Positions 45,454 through 56,569 of a DNA stretch of 64,000 bases are shown piece after piece. Numbering within the stretch: position 1 is the stretch's first letter; each line of letters begins with the position of its first letter. The stretch comes from Isoetes taiwanensis. Its lineage: Eukaryota; Streptophyta; Lycopodiopsida; Isoetales; Isoetaceae. The notes beneath the pieces were generated by a model that was not told the origin of the DNA, searched no databases, and saw only the letters and a program-made list of their open reading frames with translations. The translations under genes and the position numbers were made by a program. Where the stretch lies: contig JAJEKV010000028.1 of assembly GCA_021234155.1 (NCBI GenBank), forward strand, positions 10,246,134-10,310,133, read 5' to 3'.

Positions 45454-46396
45454 GATCCTGCAACATTAGTAGAATTTGTTGTTCTCCTTGCAGAGAAGAC
45501 AAGACCACTGTAACATGTTGGTCTTCTTCATAGTCTGTCGAATCCCAAATATCTTAAGTTTCAAGTACATTCTTCACTTGTCCTTCCAGACCTGAAACCC
45601 TGAGTCTCCTTTGTATATTTCTCTAGCATTGAACAATGAAGCGTTGTACCTCTGTAAAAATTATGAGCTCTAGATAAATTTAAATCCACTTGTTACGTTC
45701 ATTTCCTGCATTTGCACTATACAAGTATCGTTAACCAAATACAAATTGTATCACATTTGAACTGTTCCTTATTTTCATTTATTTTCATTCAGATCATAAC
45801 AGATTGGCATGTTCAAATTGATCTGACAAGTGCACAAGAGCCAACCTGGCTGAGGATGCTATGATGTGAGTCAGCACCAAACAACGGATACAACTAGGGA
45901 ATCGGGGGTGGAGCCTTGCTGAGCGTGGCTACTGGGGCTCATGCAGTGTGCTAGGCCTATAGTCTGTCACTGTGTGTGGGCCGGATATGGGTCTGACACC
46001 TCCTGGGTCATTGGATATGGCCTTTATGGACGTCCTCGACTTTGTGTAAATTTAGGGGGGTAAGCCGGGTACGGATACGGGTGCTGCAGGTGTGGCAGGT
46101 ATCCTCTAGCACACCCAGGGAACCGTTGTGATCCGGGAGGAGAAGCTTCTCTGGCCTGCCTCATCGGACCGGGGAGATGTAACCGGGAGTAGTCCCATAG
46201 GTTGATTCCTTGGGATTGCATCTCCGGAGGGCTACAAGCGCATCATAGCATGATTCAGCCTATCTGCAAAGTGTGCACAGGAGGGGCGGATGGAGTGGAC
46301 TACCCTAGCCATTGTCTTATGCCAGCCAATGCCATGTTATACTTTCGTCTGCTGATATCTTGAGGCCCTGACCGTCAGTTGACCCCCATGGAGTCT
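45454..46396. other. Spacer between LINE C and the gypsy element
   Basis: It begins with the other half of the LINE C target locus. From 45820 it is GC-richer and contains GGATATGG and GGGTAYGGATACGG words, without recognisable coding. Confidence 0.4.
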
Positions 46397-46401
46397 GAAC
46401 C

Positions 46402-47050
46402 TAATACAATGAAGTAATCTTAAAGAAATTCAACAACTAAAAGCAAAAGAAAAGCTTCTATTCAATCTTTAGAAGGTTTAATCCGCCCAACCGGGTTCAG
46501 GCTTAATTACAGGAAATCGTTATCCTGCTTTTGACACAGCAATCAGAATTGCAATCTTAAAGAATTTCAAAGGACAAACTCAAGCAAGGAAGGCTTTGGC
46601 AAGGCAGAGAATTCACTCAAACTTGCAACCGGATTTCTGCTCCAGTATCAAAGGAATCGGTTGCTTATATAGGCTGGATCTACCTATTTTCAAATATCCC
46701 TTTAATGATCCGGAAATCTCTAGGCAAAAGATCCTAAGATACTAAGATTCGGCCAGAGATATTAATAGCTCTGCCTTTTTCAAGCCAGATCGACCCTTCT
46801 CTGATCGGATCCGGAAGGTCCTAACAGGTCCGGAATATTTTCCGTTGAAAGGCCGCAACCCGTTATCAGCCCTTTTTCATTAATGTTAATTTTTAAACCA
46901 ATGGTCCTTTAAATGTTGACTCTAAACTTTCAACCTTGGCACTAATGGCATAAAATAAACTTCCTCAAAAATAATTTGCTAGCCTCAAAAATAAAGATTC
47001 CCGATGCGTGAGCCCGAACCACTCCCCCAAGCCGGCTTTAAGCCGTAACA
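46402..47050 (-). repeat. 3' LTR of the gypsy element
   Basis: On the minus strand it opens TGTTACGGCTTAAAGCCGG. It has a TATATAAGCAACC box in its middle and ends near 46402. Its 46892-47050 part matches 51482-51640 directly. Its 46461-46890 part matches 51032-51474 only as reverse complement. Confidence 0.8.
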
Positions 47051-47064
47051 ATCCTTCCCTTCCC
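47051..47064 (-). promoter_or_regulatory. Polypurine tract of the gypsy element
   Basis: Minus strand GGGAAGGGAAGGAT sits directly against the LTR start, where a plus-strand primer tract is expected. A 9-bp inverted repeat CGAGGTTAA/TTAACCTCG follows at 47064-47092. Confidence 0.75.
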
Positions 47065-47395
47065 GAGGTTAAACATCCGCGTTAACCTCGAGGAAAGATT
47101 GTCTATCCTAATTCCTTTAAGGATATTTAATTCTATAACCTCAGTTCCTTTAGAGTTTACGGATTTCTCATTTCAGTTCAGTTAGAAATGGCCTCAATTC
47201 CATTAGAGGGCTTTCGTTCCCTTCTTAGTCAGGGATGATCTCAAGTCAGTTAGAGGTCTTAACTTCTTTACAATCATTAGTAAAGAATTTAATAATACTA
47301 TGCATAGCAAAACTTAGATTTTTAAATAAAGCAATTGCAATTATAGTAATATGGAATTCCAAATATAAAGTTTTAAGGTCTGGGAACTTTGCTTA

Positions 47396-50300
47396 CTACT
47401 CTTGCAAAGTTCTTTCGTAATCTTCCACCAAGGAATTGTATTCTTTCAATTGAATTCTAGAATACCATACCGCATCGGTGGACGGATGAAACTTAAATTT
47501 CACAAGATACCTTCGATAAGAGGAACTTCTAGTCTCCTTATCTTGATGTGTCAATATTTTCTCCGGTTCCAGCACCTCTTCATCACCTTTAATGTTGGGA
47601 GGTTCCGATTGCTCCATTCTCTGCAAAATCTCAGGAGAAATTTCACTTCCCTTATAGGATTTCAGTATTCCAACATTAAAAACTGGGTGCAAGTTAGTCC
47701 ATTTCCCATATAAATGTAAACGATAAGCATTCTCACCGACTTTGTCGTCAACTTGGAATGTACCATAATACCTAGGGGCCAGTTTTACATACCGATTACC
47801 CATCTTCCGTAGACGCTTCTTTGGAAGATGAATCCAAACCCGTTGATCTTTTTTGTAAACAACCCTTTTTCGTTTCTTTGCAAGTTTGGAAGCCATCAAT
47901 TCCTGACTTTTCTGGATTCGAGCCTTTACCTCTTGCAAGATATCTGCAAAGTCTGTAGTGGCTTCATCGGAAGCAGGTACTTCTCCACCAAGTTTCGCAA
48001 TTGGGGATTCCAAAGAATATCTGTACACCACTTCAAAATGAGTCTTTGGGTAACTGAGTGCACCGTGTTATTATAGGCAAACTCCAAGAGATAAAGATAT
48101 TCTTCCCACTGGCTTTTCCTTTCAGCAACATAAGATCTTAGCATATCTTCAATAACTCGATTTACAACCTCAGACTGGCCATCTGTTTGAGGATGATATG
48201 CAGTGGAAAACTTTAGAGTCGTGCCTAAGTTTTTCATAAGTCCACCCCAAAATTTGCTATAGAATAGGGGATCCCTATCTGTTATAATTGCATCTGGCAT
48301 TCCATGGATCTTAAATATTTCCTTTAAGAAAATGTTGCTGGCTTGCGGAGCAGTCATACTAGATTTGCAAGGAATAAAATGAGCATGTTTAGACAACCTG
48401 TCTACTACTGTCCAAATTTGATCATTCTTGTGAAAAGCGTACAAAAACACAAAGAAAACCCCCTGTTATTATGCTACATATTCTTTGGTAACCCTTGAAT
48501 AAAATCCATGGTAATATGCTTCCATGGTTTTTCTGGGATAGGCAAAGGTTGTACTAATCCAGCAGGCTTACCAGTAGAAGCTTTTATTTGTTGACAAGTA
48601 AGACATGCTTCGACATATTTTCTTACATCTCTTTCAAGCTTTGGCCAAAAGAAACGTCGTTTAACAGTTGCCAAAGTAGCTTGAATTCCTCTATGACCGG
48701 AGTATGGAGGTTCATGACATTCTTGTATAACCTTCAACCTGTATGCTTGCGTAACACAAGTACGATTTCGATAGAATAATAATCCATTATAGATTCTATA
48801 CTCTGATAAAGGATCTTTTCCATCTTTTTGTACCTATGCATATGGAGTAGCAAAGGAGGAGTCATTCATATACTCTTCTTTCATTGGTTCCAAATCAACA
48901 AATTCTGCTACAGATATAGCTTGAATATTTATCCGGCTTAATGCATCTGCAACCTGGTTCTCCTTCCCAGGCTTATATTCAACCTGCATCCCTTCAAAAT
49001 CCTTTATAGTGTCAATGAGCTTTAATTGCCGTGCATTGATAATATCCTACGTTTTGTATATGTTTCAAACTTTGCTGATCGAAACGAGCCACAAACTTGG
49101 ATCCCATAAGATAATGCCTCCACTTCTTACGTGCATGAACTAAGGCAATCAATTCCTTTTCATAAGTGCTATACTTTTGCTCTTAAGGGTTTGAGCATTC
49201 GGCTGACATAAACTAATGGATGTCCATCTTGCATCAGTACTGCACCAATAGCATTTCCACTTGCATCCGAGCAAACTGTAAAAGGCTTATTCCAGTCAGG
49301 TAGCACTAATACTGGTTCAGTTGCCATGTTCTCTTTCAGGATTCGAAAAGCTTCCTCGGCTTCCGGATTCCAAACAAAGGGGGTATCTTTCTTTAAAAAC
49401 TTGCTAAGAGGAAGGGTTACTTTTGCGAAATCCTTCACAAATCTTCGATAGTAACTGTATAACTGTACAAAAGATCGTAAGGCTTTGAGATTTTTAGGCC
49501 GAGGCCAATCAATAATAACCCTAATCTTTTCAGGATCCATCCGTATGCCTTCTTTGGATATAATATGACCTAAATATCCAACTTCTTGCATAAAGAATCT
49601 ACTCTTAGATTCGTTAACAAACAGCTTATTTTGTCTCAAAAGATCAAAAACCTGTTGAAGGTGCTGTTTATGCTCCTCAATAGTTCTACTGTATATAAGT
49701 ATATCATCAAAGAAGACTACAACACTTCTTCCTAGTACAGGTGCTAAAACTCTCCCCATGAGATGGCAGAAAGTTGCCAGGGCATTGGTCAGACCAAAAG
49801 GCATTACACGAAACTCGTCTTAATGACCAAAAGTTGTTCTGAACGTCGTCTTACCAATGTCTTCTTCCTTTATTCGGATTTGGTGATATCTTGATTTCAA
49901 ATCAATTTTGCTAAATATACAGGCACCTCGTAATTCATCAAATAAATCATCAGCTCTAGGTACTGGAAATTTATCTTTGACAGTCAGCTTATTGAGAGCT
50001 CTATAATCCACGCACATCCTATATCCCGTATCTTTCTTTTTGATTAGGATAATGGGTGCGCCAAAAGGTGAACAGCTTGGCCGTATTAGCTGTCGTTCTA
50101 ACATCTCTGCTATCTGTTTCTCAAGCTCTAATTTTTCAAAATGACTGACTCTATAAGGTGCCCTATTTGGAGGTTGGGCGTTTTCTTGCAACTGTATTGC
50201 ATGATCCTCAGGACGATGAGGAGGTAGATCTAAAGTTTTCTCATCTTTGAAGAGATCGTCGAATTGTCTCAGAAAACTGTACAACTCGAGAGGCACCTGT

Positions 50301-50773
50301 GATGGCGGATCAGAGTTTCTCAAGTAAATAAAGTATGATTCAGCTTCACCCTGTATTAACTTCTTAGCTTCAGAGTATGTCAGTAGGGGTTCAGCTTGAG
50401 ATGTGGAATCTGTACACAGCTTCAAGGGTTGCCCTTCAACCATTATAGTTACTGTCTTTTCCCTGTAATTAGGTCGGGCATCATACTGCTCCCGCCATCC
50501 AATTCCTAATATCACATCCATAGTTCCTAAAGGGGCCATAATCAAAACTCTTTCTTCGGAATACTGCCCTATTTGGATGGGAGCTACCACATATTTATCA
50601 CACTTGTTCCTAGGACCTTTCAAACCCTGCACAAATGTGATTTTTGTTTGCAAATCACAGATAGGTAATCCTAATTTATACACCAAGTCCTGCGAGATAA
50701 AGTCATGTGTTGAACCATCATCAAGTAAAACAGTCACATCTTGACCTTTTATTGAACCTTTCATCTTAAACAA
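47396..50773 (-). pseudogene. gypsy pol: protease, RT, RNase H, integrase, chromodomain
   Basis: The protease is at about 50750-50500 with [13 protein letters not shown]. Reverse transcriptase runs from 50130 ([37 protein letters not shown]) through a break near 49820 to VVFFDDILIYSRTIEEH (about 49700), the YxDD-equivalent box. RNase H starts at PFTVCSDASGNAIGAVLMQD (about 49265) and is interrupted by stops at 48780-49169. Integrase begins with HEPPYSGHRGIQATL and CLTCQQIKA (48737-48560). Its core has VVDRLSKHAHFIPC (48415) and YHPQTDGQSEVVNRVIED (48200). The end (47396-47700) has VLEPEKILTH and VKFKFHPSTDAVWYSR, a chromodomain that directs insertion in chromoviruses. A 50-bp intrusion at 48432-48482 breaks integrase between GLPKN and the WTVVDRL block. 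Confidence 0.85.
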
Positions 50774-51031
50774 CCATGCTTCCGAAGATCTTGTATCGTC
50801 TTCTGATAAATTCTTTAGGTATGCAATTTGCAGTCTCCCTTTTTCCTGTTCAATAGCTGCAAGCTTTCCTTTATTTCTCTCTTCTCCTTCCCTGAAAGTT
50901 TCTGGTCTATCTTTGAGATGATGCGATTGAGCAACTTGCCTTTCCTTAGGCGGCGGCTCTTTAAACTGTACTTTCTTTGTATTTTTATCTGCCGGGGCCG
51001 TATTTCTTGGGCAGTTGGATTGATAATGCGG
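50774..51031 (-). pseudogene. gypsy gag C-terminal remnant
   Basis: The minus frame from about 51028 reads [19 protein letters not shown], the second half of a CCHC zinc knuckle, then a lysine/glutamate-rich linker into the protease. The first half of the knuckle and all of capsid are replaced by the inverted LTR segment at 51032. Confidence 0.65.
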
Positions 51032-51640
51032 ATTAACATTAATGAAAAAGGGCTGATAACGGGTTGCGGCCTTTCAACGGGAAATATCCCGGACCTGTTA
51101 GGACCTAGGACCTTCCGGATCCGATCAGAGAAGGGTCGATCCAGCTTGAAAAAGGCAGAGCTATTAATATCTCTGGCCGAATCTTAGTATCTTAGGATCT
51201 TTTGCCTTTAGATAGATATTTCTGGATCATTAAAGGGATATTTGAAAATAGGTAGATCCAGCCTATATAAGCAACCGACTCCTTTGATACTGGAGCAGAA
51301 ATCCAGTTGCAAGTTTGAGTGAATTCTCTGCCTTGCCAAAGCCTTCCTTGCTTGAGTTTGTCCTTTGAAATTCTTTAAGATTGCAATTCTGATTCCCGTG
51401 TCAAGAGCAGGATAACGATTTCCTGTAATTAAGCCTGAACCCGGTTGGGCGGATTAAACCTTCTAAAGATTGAAGAGATGCTTTAAACCAATGGTCCTTT
51501 AAATGTTGACTCTAAACTTTCAACCTTGGCACTAATGGCATAAAATAAACTTCCTCAAAAATAATTTGCTAGCCTCAAAAATAAAGAGTCCCGATGCGTG
51601 AGCCCGAACCACTCCCCCAAGCCGGTTTTAAGCCGTAACA
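51032..51640. repeat. 5' LTR remnant with inverted promoter half
   Basis: 51482-51640 (159 bp) is a direct copy of 46892-47050. 51032-51474 is the reverse complement of 46461-46890, so its TATATAAGCAACC box points rightward, away from pol. The junctions are at ATTAACATTAATG (51032) and GATTGAAGAGATGC (51468-51481). Confidence 0.85.
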
Positions 51641-51645
51641 GAACC

Positions 51646-53030
51646 CTGGGTAACGCCCTTGTTATGGTGTTTTGATCATGCTATTTATGGTTGTATTGTC
51701 TTTTCGTTGATGAGGATGGGCCACCCTTCGTGGTGGTATATTATTTATTGGTATTGTTGCCAGGTGCTAACATGTGTACGCTTCCGCTATATATGATTCC
51801 CATAGAAGGCGCGGGATGAATGACACCTCCATGTCCTTCAACCGGACACTTGGCCATCACAAGTGGTCCGAGTCAGACGGAGGGCCTTTCCGTGGTGATG
51901 GATTCGTCATGGAGGGGAATTTCCCGTATTTATACGATGGGAGCATCGTATGGATTTGGGGAGCGTCACAACATCGTTCACTTAGTAAATTATAATAAGC
52001 AGCAATTGACAATTCCTGTACGACTCAACTTCCTATAAAAACAATGAACACCACCATCTCGTTTATGAGACAAAAACAATTTCTCAAAGAAGAATAGTAT
52101 AACAAAGCTCTTATTTAGAATCCAAACTATAATAAACTTCATGAACATATATTATATAAGCACTGTCAGTGCATAAGCGTAAGAATGCAAATATAACTTA
52201 CGTGTAGAGTTATTGTGTATGCCACGATGAACTCCTCTTCCATCCAAGCCCCACAAATAAAAGCACAAACTCTTATAGCCTCTACAAACACAAAACCCCA
52301 TAGCACACAAATCACTCATAGCTCGCCAATGTTATACTTGGCTCCCAACTAATCCCAAGCAACTCTAGGCACTATTACTAGTTATTATAGAAGTTTTAAG
52401 AACATTGCATCAGAAAGAAAATGCTATGTCCCGAGGGGTTGCACTTATAACTAAACTTCTCTGTCTGTAGGTTACTGAGAGTTTGTTGCAGACACATACT
52501 TATGTATTAGGAAACTTGGGCCGCTCTAAGCAATCTTCTTGTCTATTTTTAATGGGAATGGCCCAATAAGCCCATTCAGAATATAGGGAATCTGATTCTT
52601 TTAGGGCCGCTGGAGGCAGTCGTAGTTTAAATTCTAGACTTTACGATGTTGAAGTTGCCGACAAGTTGGAAAAAATAGTTGCAGTTGTCATGTACCACCA
52701 TTTTTTATTTATTCAAAAGGCATGTTCTAGCATCTTGTTAAAACGTGTTGTGTTTATTTGCCCCCTTTTTTTTGTGATGAGAGGCATTTTTGTAAATGTT
52801 AATCTATTTTAGGGGCATTTTAGTAAATTTGTAAATGCATTGTGGCATCGATTCTTATTTGTGGTAGTGTTCTCAGTACCTAGAAGCCCAGAGTGATGCA
52901 AAGTCTTCGCGGACACTACAAGAGAAAAGGGGTACTAGAGTCAGTGATAGTGTCAGAAGGATATTTTTGGTGTTTTTTGAGGTGAAAACAGTGTTCTATA
53001 GTTAATAGCAACACTTATGGTTAGATATTT
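51646..53030. other. AT-rich DNA without recognised genes
   Basis: Frames at 51774-52038 have no motif I know. No RNA genes were seen. Confidence 0.45.
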
Positions 53031-53760
53031 CTCTGTTGCTAATTCTGACGCTATATCTGATTCTATGTACGACGCTATATCATTTTAACCAATGTAATGC
53101 TACAATTGATGTTACAACGGAGGCATGATCTGATGCACTATGAGTCATAGGTGTTAGCATTAGGTTCAAGCATAAATGTATAACTCTAATTTTGACGTTA
53201 TGTCTGACTCTAGAGATGACGCTATATCTTTTAACAAATCTAACGCTGTAGTTGACGCTATAGCTGATGCATGAGCTGATGCATTACGAGTAAAGGTGCT
53301 AGCATGCACGCCATCTGACTCTTGTCCTGACCTTACCCGTGATGCTACATATGACTTTATATTGACCCCTAATTCTAACTCTATGTCTGACACTATTGTC
53401 ATTTTTTATTCTGGCTCTGTCAGTGACTCTATATTTGATGCTATTATTGACTCTATATCTAACCCTATGTCTGACGCTACCATTGACTCTAGTCCTGACC
53501 TTACCATTGATGCTACGTCTGACTTTAAATTGACCTCTAATTTCGACTCTATGTCTGACGGTATCGTCAGTTCTAATTCTGACTCTACCAATGACTCTAT
53601 GTTTGATGATATTATTGACTCTATATCTAACCCTATGCCATCGTTGACTCTTACAGTAGTATGAGCTCTATTACTCATGCTAACATATGATTTAACTCTA
53701 GCTATCTCTAGAGTTGATGCTGTCATTGACTCTATGTCCAACTCTATACCATCAACTCAT
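53031..53760. repeat. Minisatellite of CTCTATRTCTGACGCTA words, 168-bp higher-order period
   Basis: The short words ACTCTATRTCTGAC and ATTGACTCTA recur every 18-24 bp. Two large units (53329-53496 and 53497-53650), each starting GACCTTACC, are about 80 percent alike. Frames stay open on both strands and encode Ser/Asp-rich repeats (for example DSISNPMSDATIDSS). Frame bias for stop-free triplets is visible, but there is no start or splice support for a gene. Confidence 0.75.
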
Positions 53761-53837
53761 ATAGCATGCACTCTAACTAGTCATGCACTTTGTTATTCTC
53801 CTCTTTAAGCATTTTAAATAATCTTACTAGTAAACGT

Positions 53838-53857
53838 GTGCCCGGTGTTGCCGGGCT
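53838..53857. repeat. GCCCGG-TGTTG-CCGGGC hairpin
   Basis: A short perfect 6-bp-arm hairpin in AT-rich DNA at the edge of the minisatellite, followed by no recognisable transcript. Confidence 0.5.
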
Positions 53858-54165
53858 AATGTCCTAGACATGTGCTTTTCCTTCGCCTCTAACACCCTAG
53901 GCCTCAAACATCTATATGTGAAATTTTGACGTTATTTGCTATTGTAAAAATTTTTGTTATTGAAATAGTATAATGCCAGTAACATTTGCGTTCATGGATT
54001 TCAATAGAGAAAATAATGCTTTATAATGAATGTAGGATCTGGAAAGACAAATCCAAAATTGATGTTGAAAATGTCACTCTTAGAAGTAGTTAAGTACATC
54101 AATAAGAAATAAGTACAAAAATATATAAAACACAAAATCTTGTCTTGGCTCATTGATGTTTTAGT

Positions 54166-54868
54166 TCACGATGGAACTGTAAATATACATCTCCACATGG
54201 CGCACATGACTAAGGGCCTAATGTTGTACTTTGTTGGATGCTCCCGTGATATCTTCACTTCTCCGACAGATAACATCTTAGCCGGGGTAAAAGTGAAATG
54301 TACAGGCGAGTCATTGATTCGAACTGCCCACGATGTCTCACGACTATCAAGCACATGAGACAACTCATCTCGAAGGTAGGCTCGTATAATGGAATCAGAT
54401 ACCTCATCGGGAAGAAATGATTTGTAGACCCTAAAAAGTGTTCCATTACATATTCCAACGCAAGTGAGTTCTTTTGCTACCAAAACACCAATTCGCCAGT
54501 GCATGGTGTCGTTTCTCATCTGATAAAAAAAAGATAAACAATCGAAGGTTAGTCAAAGCACTACATTTACCCAATAAATAGATACATGTACTTTATCCTC
54601 CACCTACCTCTCTCACAGCACATCCGCGTAAACAACGTTCCCTCGGGTAAACTTGAGCAAGTAGGAAGTCATCAATTAGTTGGATAAAGCGCTCCAACTT
54701 GACAATCTCGTCAGTACTAAATACTTCTTTGAGCTTTGCAATGAGCTCCTCAATTTCCACGCTCGCTACCCCATGTACATGAGCATTGGTATTTTCGTTC
54801 CCAGTCATACCATGATCCAAGAGCGCGTATGACATAAGTAACTCGGGAGATGTGGTAGCTTCTGTCAC
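54166..54868 (-). CDS. Unrecognised two-exon coding region
   Basis: Exon 1 (54608 to about 54865) reads VEIEELIAKLKEVFSTDEIV, then KLERFIQLIDDFLLAQ, ending GCAVRE at a GAG|GTAGGT donor. Exon 2 (54166-54519) follows an 88-bp intron with a TTTTTTTATCAG acceptor and reads MRNDTMHWRIGVLVAKELT, CNGTLFRVYKSFLPDEVSDS, then ends TAG-type at 54166. The junction is in frame (phase 0). The upstream end is not defined because a stop precedes MTEATTSPELL. I do not recognise the family. The N-terminal half is helical and acidic and the C-terminal half mixed. It may be the 3' end of a larger gene; 55044-55235 (LKEALSRAQGIQGIKVLILS) could be another exon. Confidence 0.4.
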
Positions 54869-55504
54869 CCTTTAGGCATTTGGCGATATGGTGACCAAAG
54901 ACATACCATGGGACCAAAATACGCACCATCTACATGGATGAAGATGTAAGTAAGTAAGATAAAAATAAAAGGAAGAAAGTAGAAGATATCAATAAAAACA
55001 AACAGAAATTAGAAGTTGTGATTGTTAAGTATTAAACTTACATTTAGAGGAGTTCTTTGTATACTATATTTATTGTATATCGTGATCTGTCGACATCTGC
55101 AGAAGCATCTCCATCCTTCGATAGAATGAGTACCTTTATGCCTTGGATTCCTTGAGCTCTCGAGAGTGCCTCTTTAAGCATTTTAAATAATCTTATATGC
55201 AAAGATACCAAAAGAGACACTTTCCATCTATTCAAAGAACCATTTGCCGCTACACTCGTATATAATCACTCTTTCTCTATATTTTCCTCTTTCTCACAGT
55301 CTTCATTTTATACCATCCTAAATGGCTAGAACAAGATTGGCAGGCTACGAATATACCATAAAGTGTGCATTATCATATTTTCCCTTATTCTGTTGTAGTG
55401 CTTTTCCATATACCTTTTCAAATCCTTTGCACTGCATAGAATCACAGCTATTACTATCTATTTCTACTACTTCAATCAAACTTCACAAACATTAGTATCC
55501 CAAC

Positions 55505-56135
55505 CTGTAAAGTTGATTCCAGGCCACAGATAAATTTTTGAATTTCAGATGGTAGCGTATCAGTGTAAATCCAAGCTGGAGTCTTTTCATAGTTTAGGCG
55601 CCCAAATACCTCAATATGCTCCTTTTGACCAGCAATAAGCTCTTCCATCATCATGCGACCAAACTTGGCTGTAACATCCGTTGCATATATCTGCAAACAG
55701 GTTGTCAAAAAATGCCAGGAGTATAATAACATGCATGATATGAGATATTGCTTTCAATACGAGACATTGCTTCCAACAGGAAGCATTGACCACTACACAG
55801 ATACTGAGTCATTTCTTTACATGGAGCCATTAGCGTACCAACATGATACACTTATCGAGAATTAAATTTGAACCTTCGATCTAGCGTGAAATATTGAAAA
55901 TATTTCATCTAAACCTTCTATTCATAATCACCTTGGCATTGAACTCTGGCATTCGAGCAATGAGAGAAAGAGCAAGCATTGCTGATGGATTTGATATAAT
56001 AACAGCATCCAAGAGTGCAACGTCCAGCATACCAAGATCCGCAGTCTTGTACCATGGAGGCTCATTAATCAAATCACCAACTAAAGGAGCTTTCTTTGAA
56101 TTGGGTTCATGAGGGAGCACATCGGGTAAGAAAAG
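55505..56135 (-). CDS. Partial gene resembling Integrator complex subunit 9 (beta-CASP)
   Basis: Two exons have excellent borders. 55932-56135 (68 codons) follows a CTGCTTTTTAG acceptor and ends AAG|GTGATT. 55505-55690 (62 codons) follows CTGTTTGCAG and ends CAG|GTTGGG. Both are phase 0. They read LLDAVIISNPSAMLALSLIA ... PEFNAK, then IYATDVTAKFGRMMMEELIA, then TLPSEIQKFICGLES. The order 'VLISNP.(G/A)ML.L..L.', '(F)(N/S)AKIYATE/D' and 'G.(L/M)MMEEL' is that of INTS9-type metallo-beta-lactamase/beta-CASP proteins, which process snRNA 3' ends in the nucleus with INTS11. The first ~60 residues and everything downstream are not found. LINE B2 starts about 430 bp upstream, so the gene may be truncated by it or the other exons may be too diverged to see. 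Confidence 0.5.
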
Positions 56136-56569
56136 CTAAAAAGCAGAATGATCAAATGGGCATTCCAGGAGCAACCTGACATCGCAGATATCTACTAAAT
56201 GACAGGAAGAGCCACATGATCCAGTCAACCCTTTTCTTTGCCCAAGCACCCTCTATATATAGAGATGAAAGGAATAACGTTATGATTCCAAGTTAACGTG
56301 AATTGAGAGACACGGATGCTTACAATTTTCATGTTGACTAGACCCTGTTGCAGTTCAATTTTTTGCCAAGTTCCTGCTTCCTTTTCCACCCATAGCCATA
56401 ACACAGGTGATCTCCATAGCACATGCATCGACCTCCATAGTCGAGCTTGGATATGGTGCCAGTTAGCCAGTTTCCACATCGGCCGTCCAACAACACTAGC
56501 GACCGCCAGTTTATAGGCAACAGTAGGTTTGGAGCAGTTTTCAACATATCTTAAGCATATACTAGCATA

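Larger units (their letters stand above)
46397..51645 (-). mobile_element. Ty3/gypsy chromovirus with rearranged 5' LTR
   Basis: The minus-strand element has a candidate 5-bp target-site duplication GAACC (46397-46401 and 51641-51645). The LTR starts TGTTACGGCTTAAA on the minus strand at both 47050 and 51640. The 3' LTR is complete (46402-47050). The 5' LTR keeps 159 bp of its start (51482-51640), then shows the promoter half inverted (51032-51474), joined directly to the gag zinc-knuckle region. The capsid part of gag and the primer-binding site are missing, so this copy cannot replicate. Confidence 0.8.

Noticed and set aside
56225-56547. Minus-strand frames as N-terminal exons of the INTS9-like gene
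   Set aside because: A GTAAGC donor exists after LVNMKI, but neither frame shows the expected metallo-beta-lactamase start and the phase cannot be fixed.
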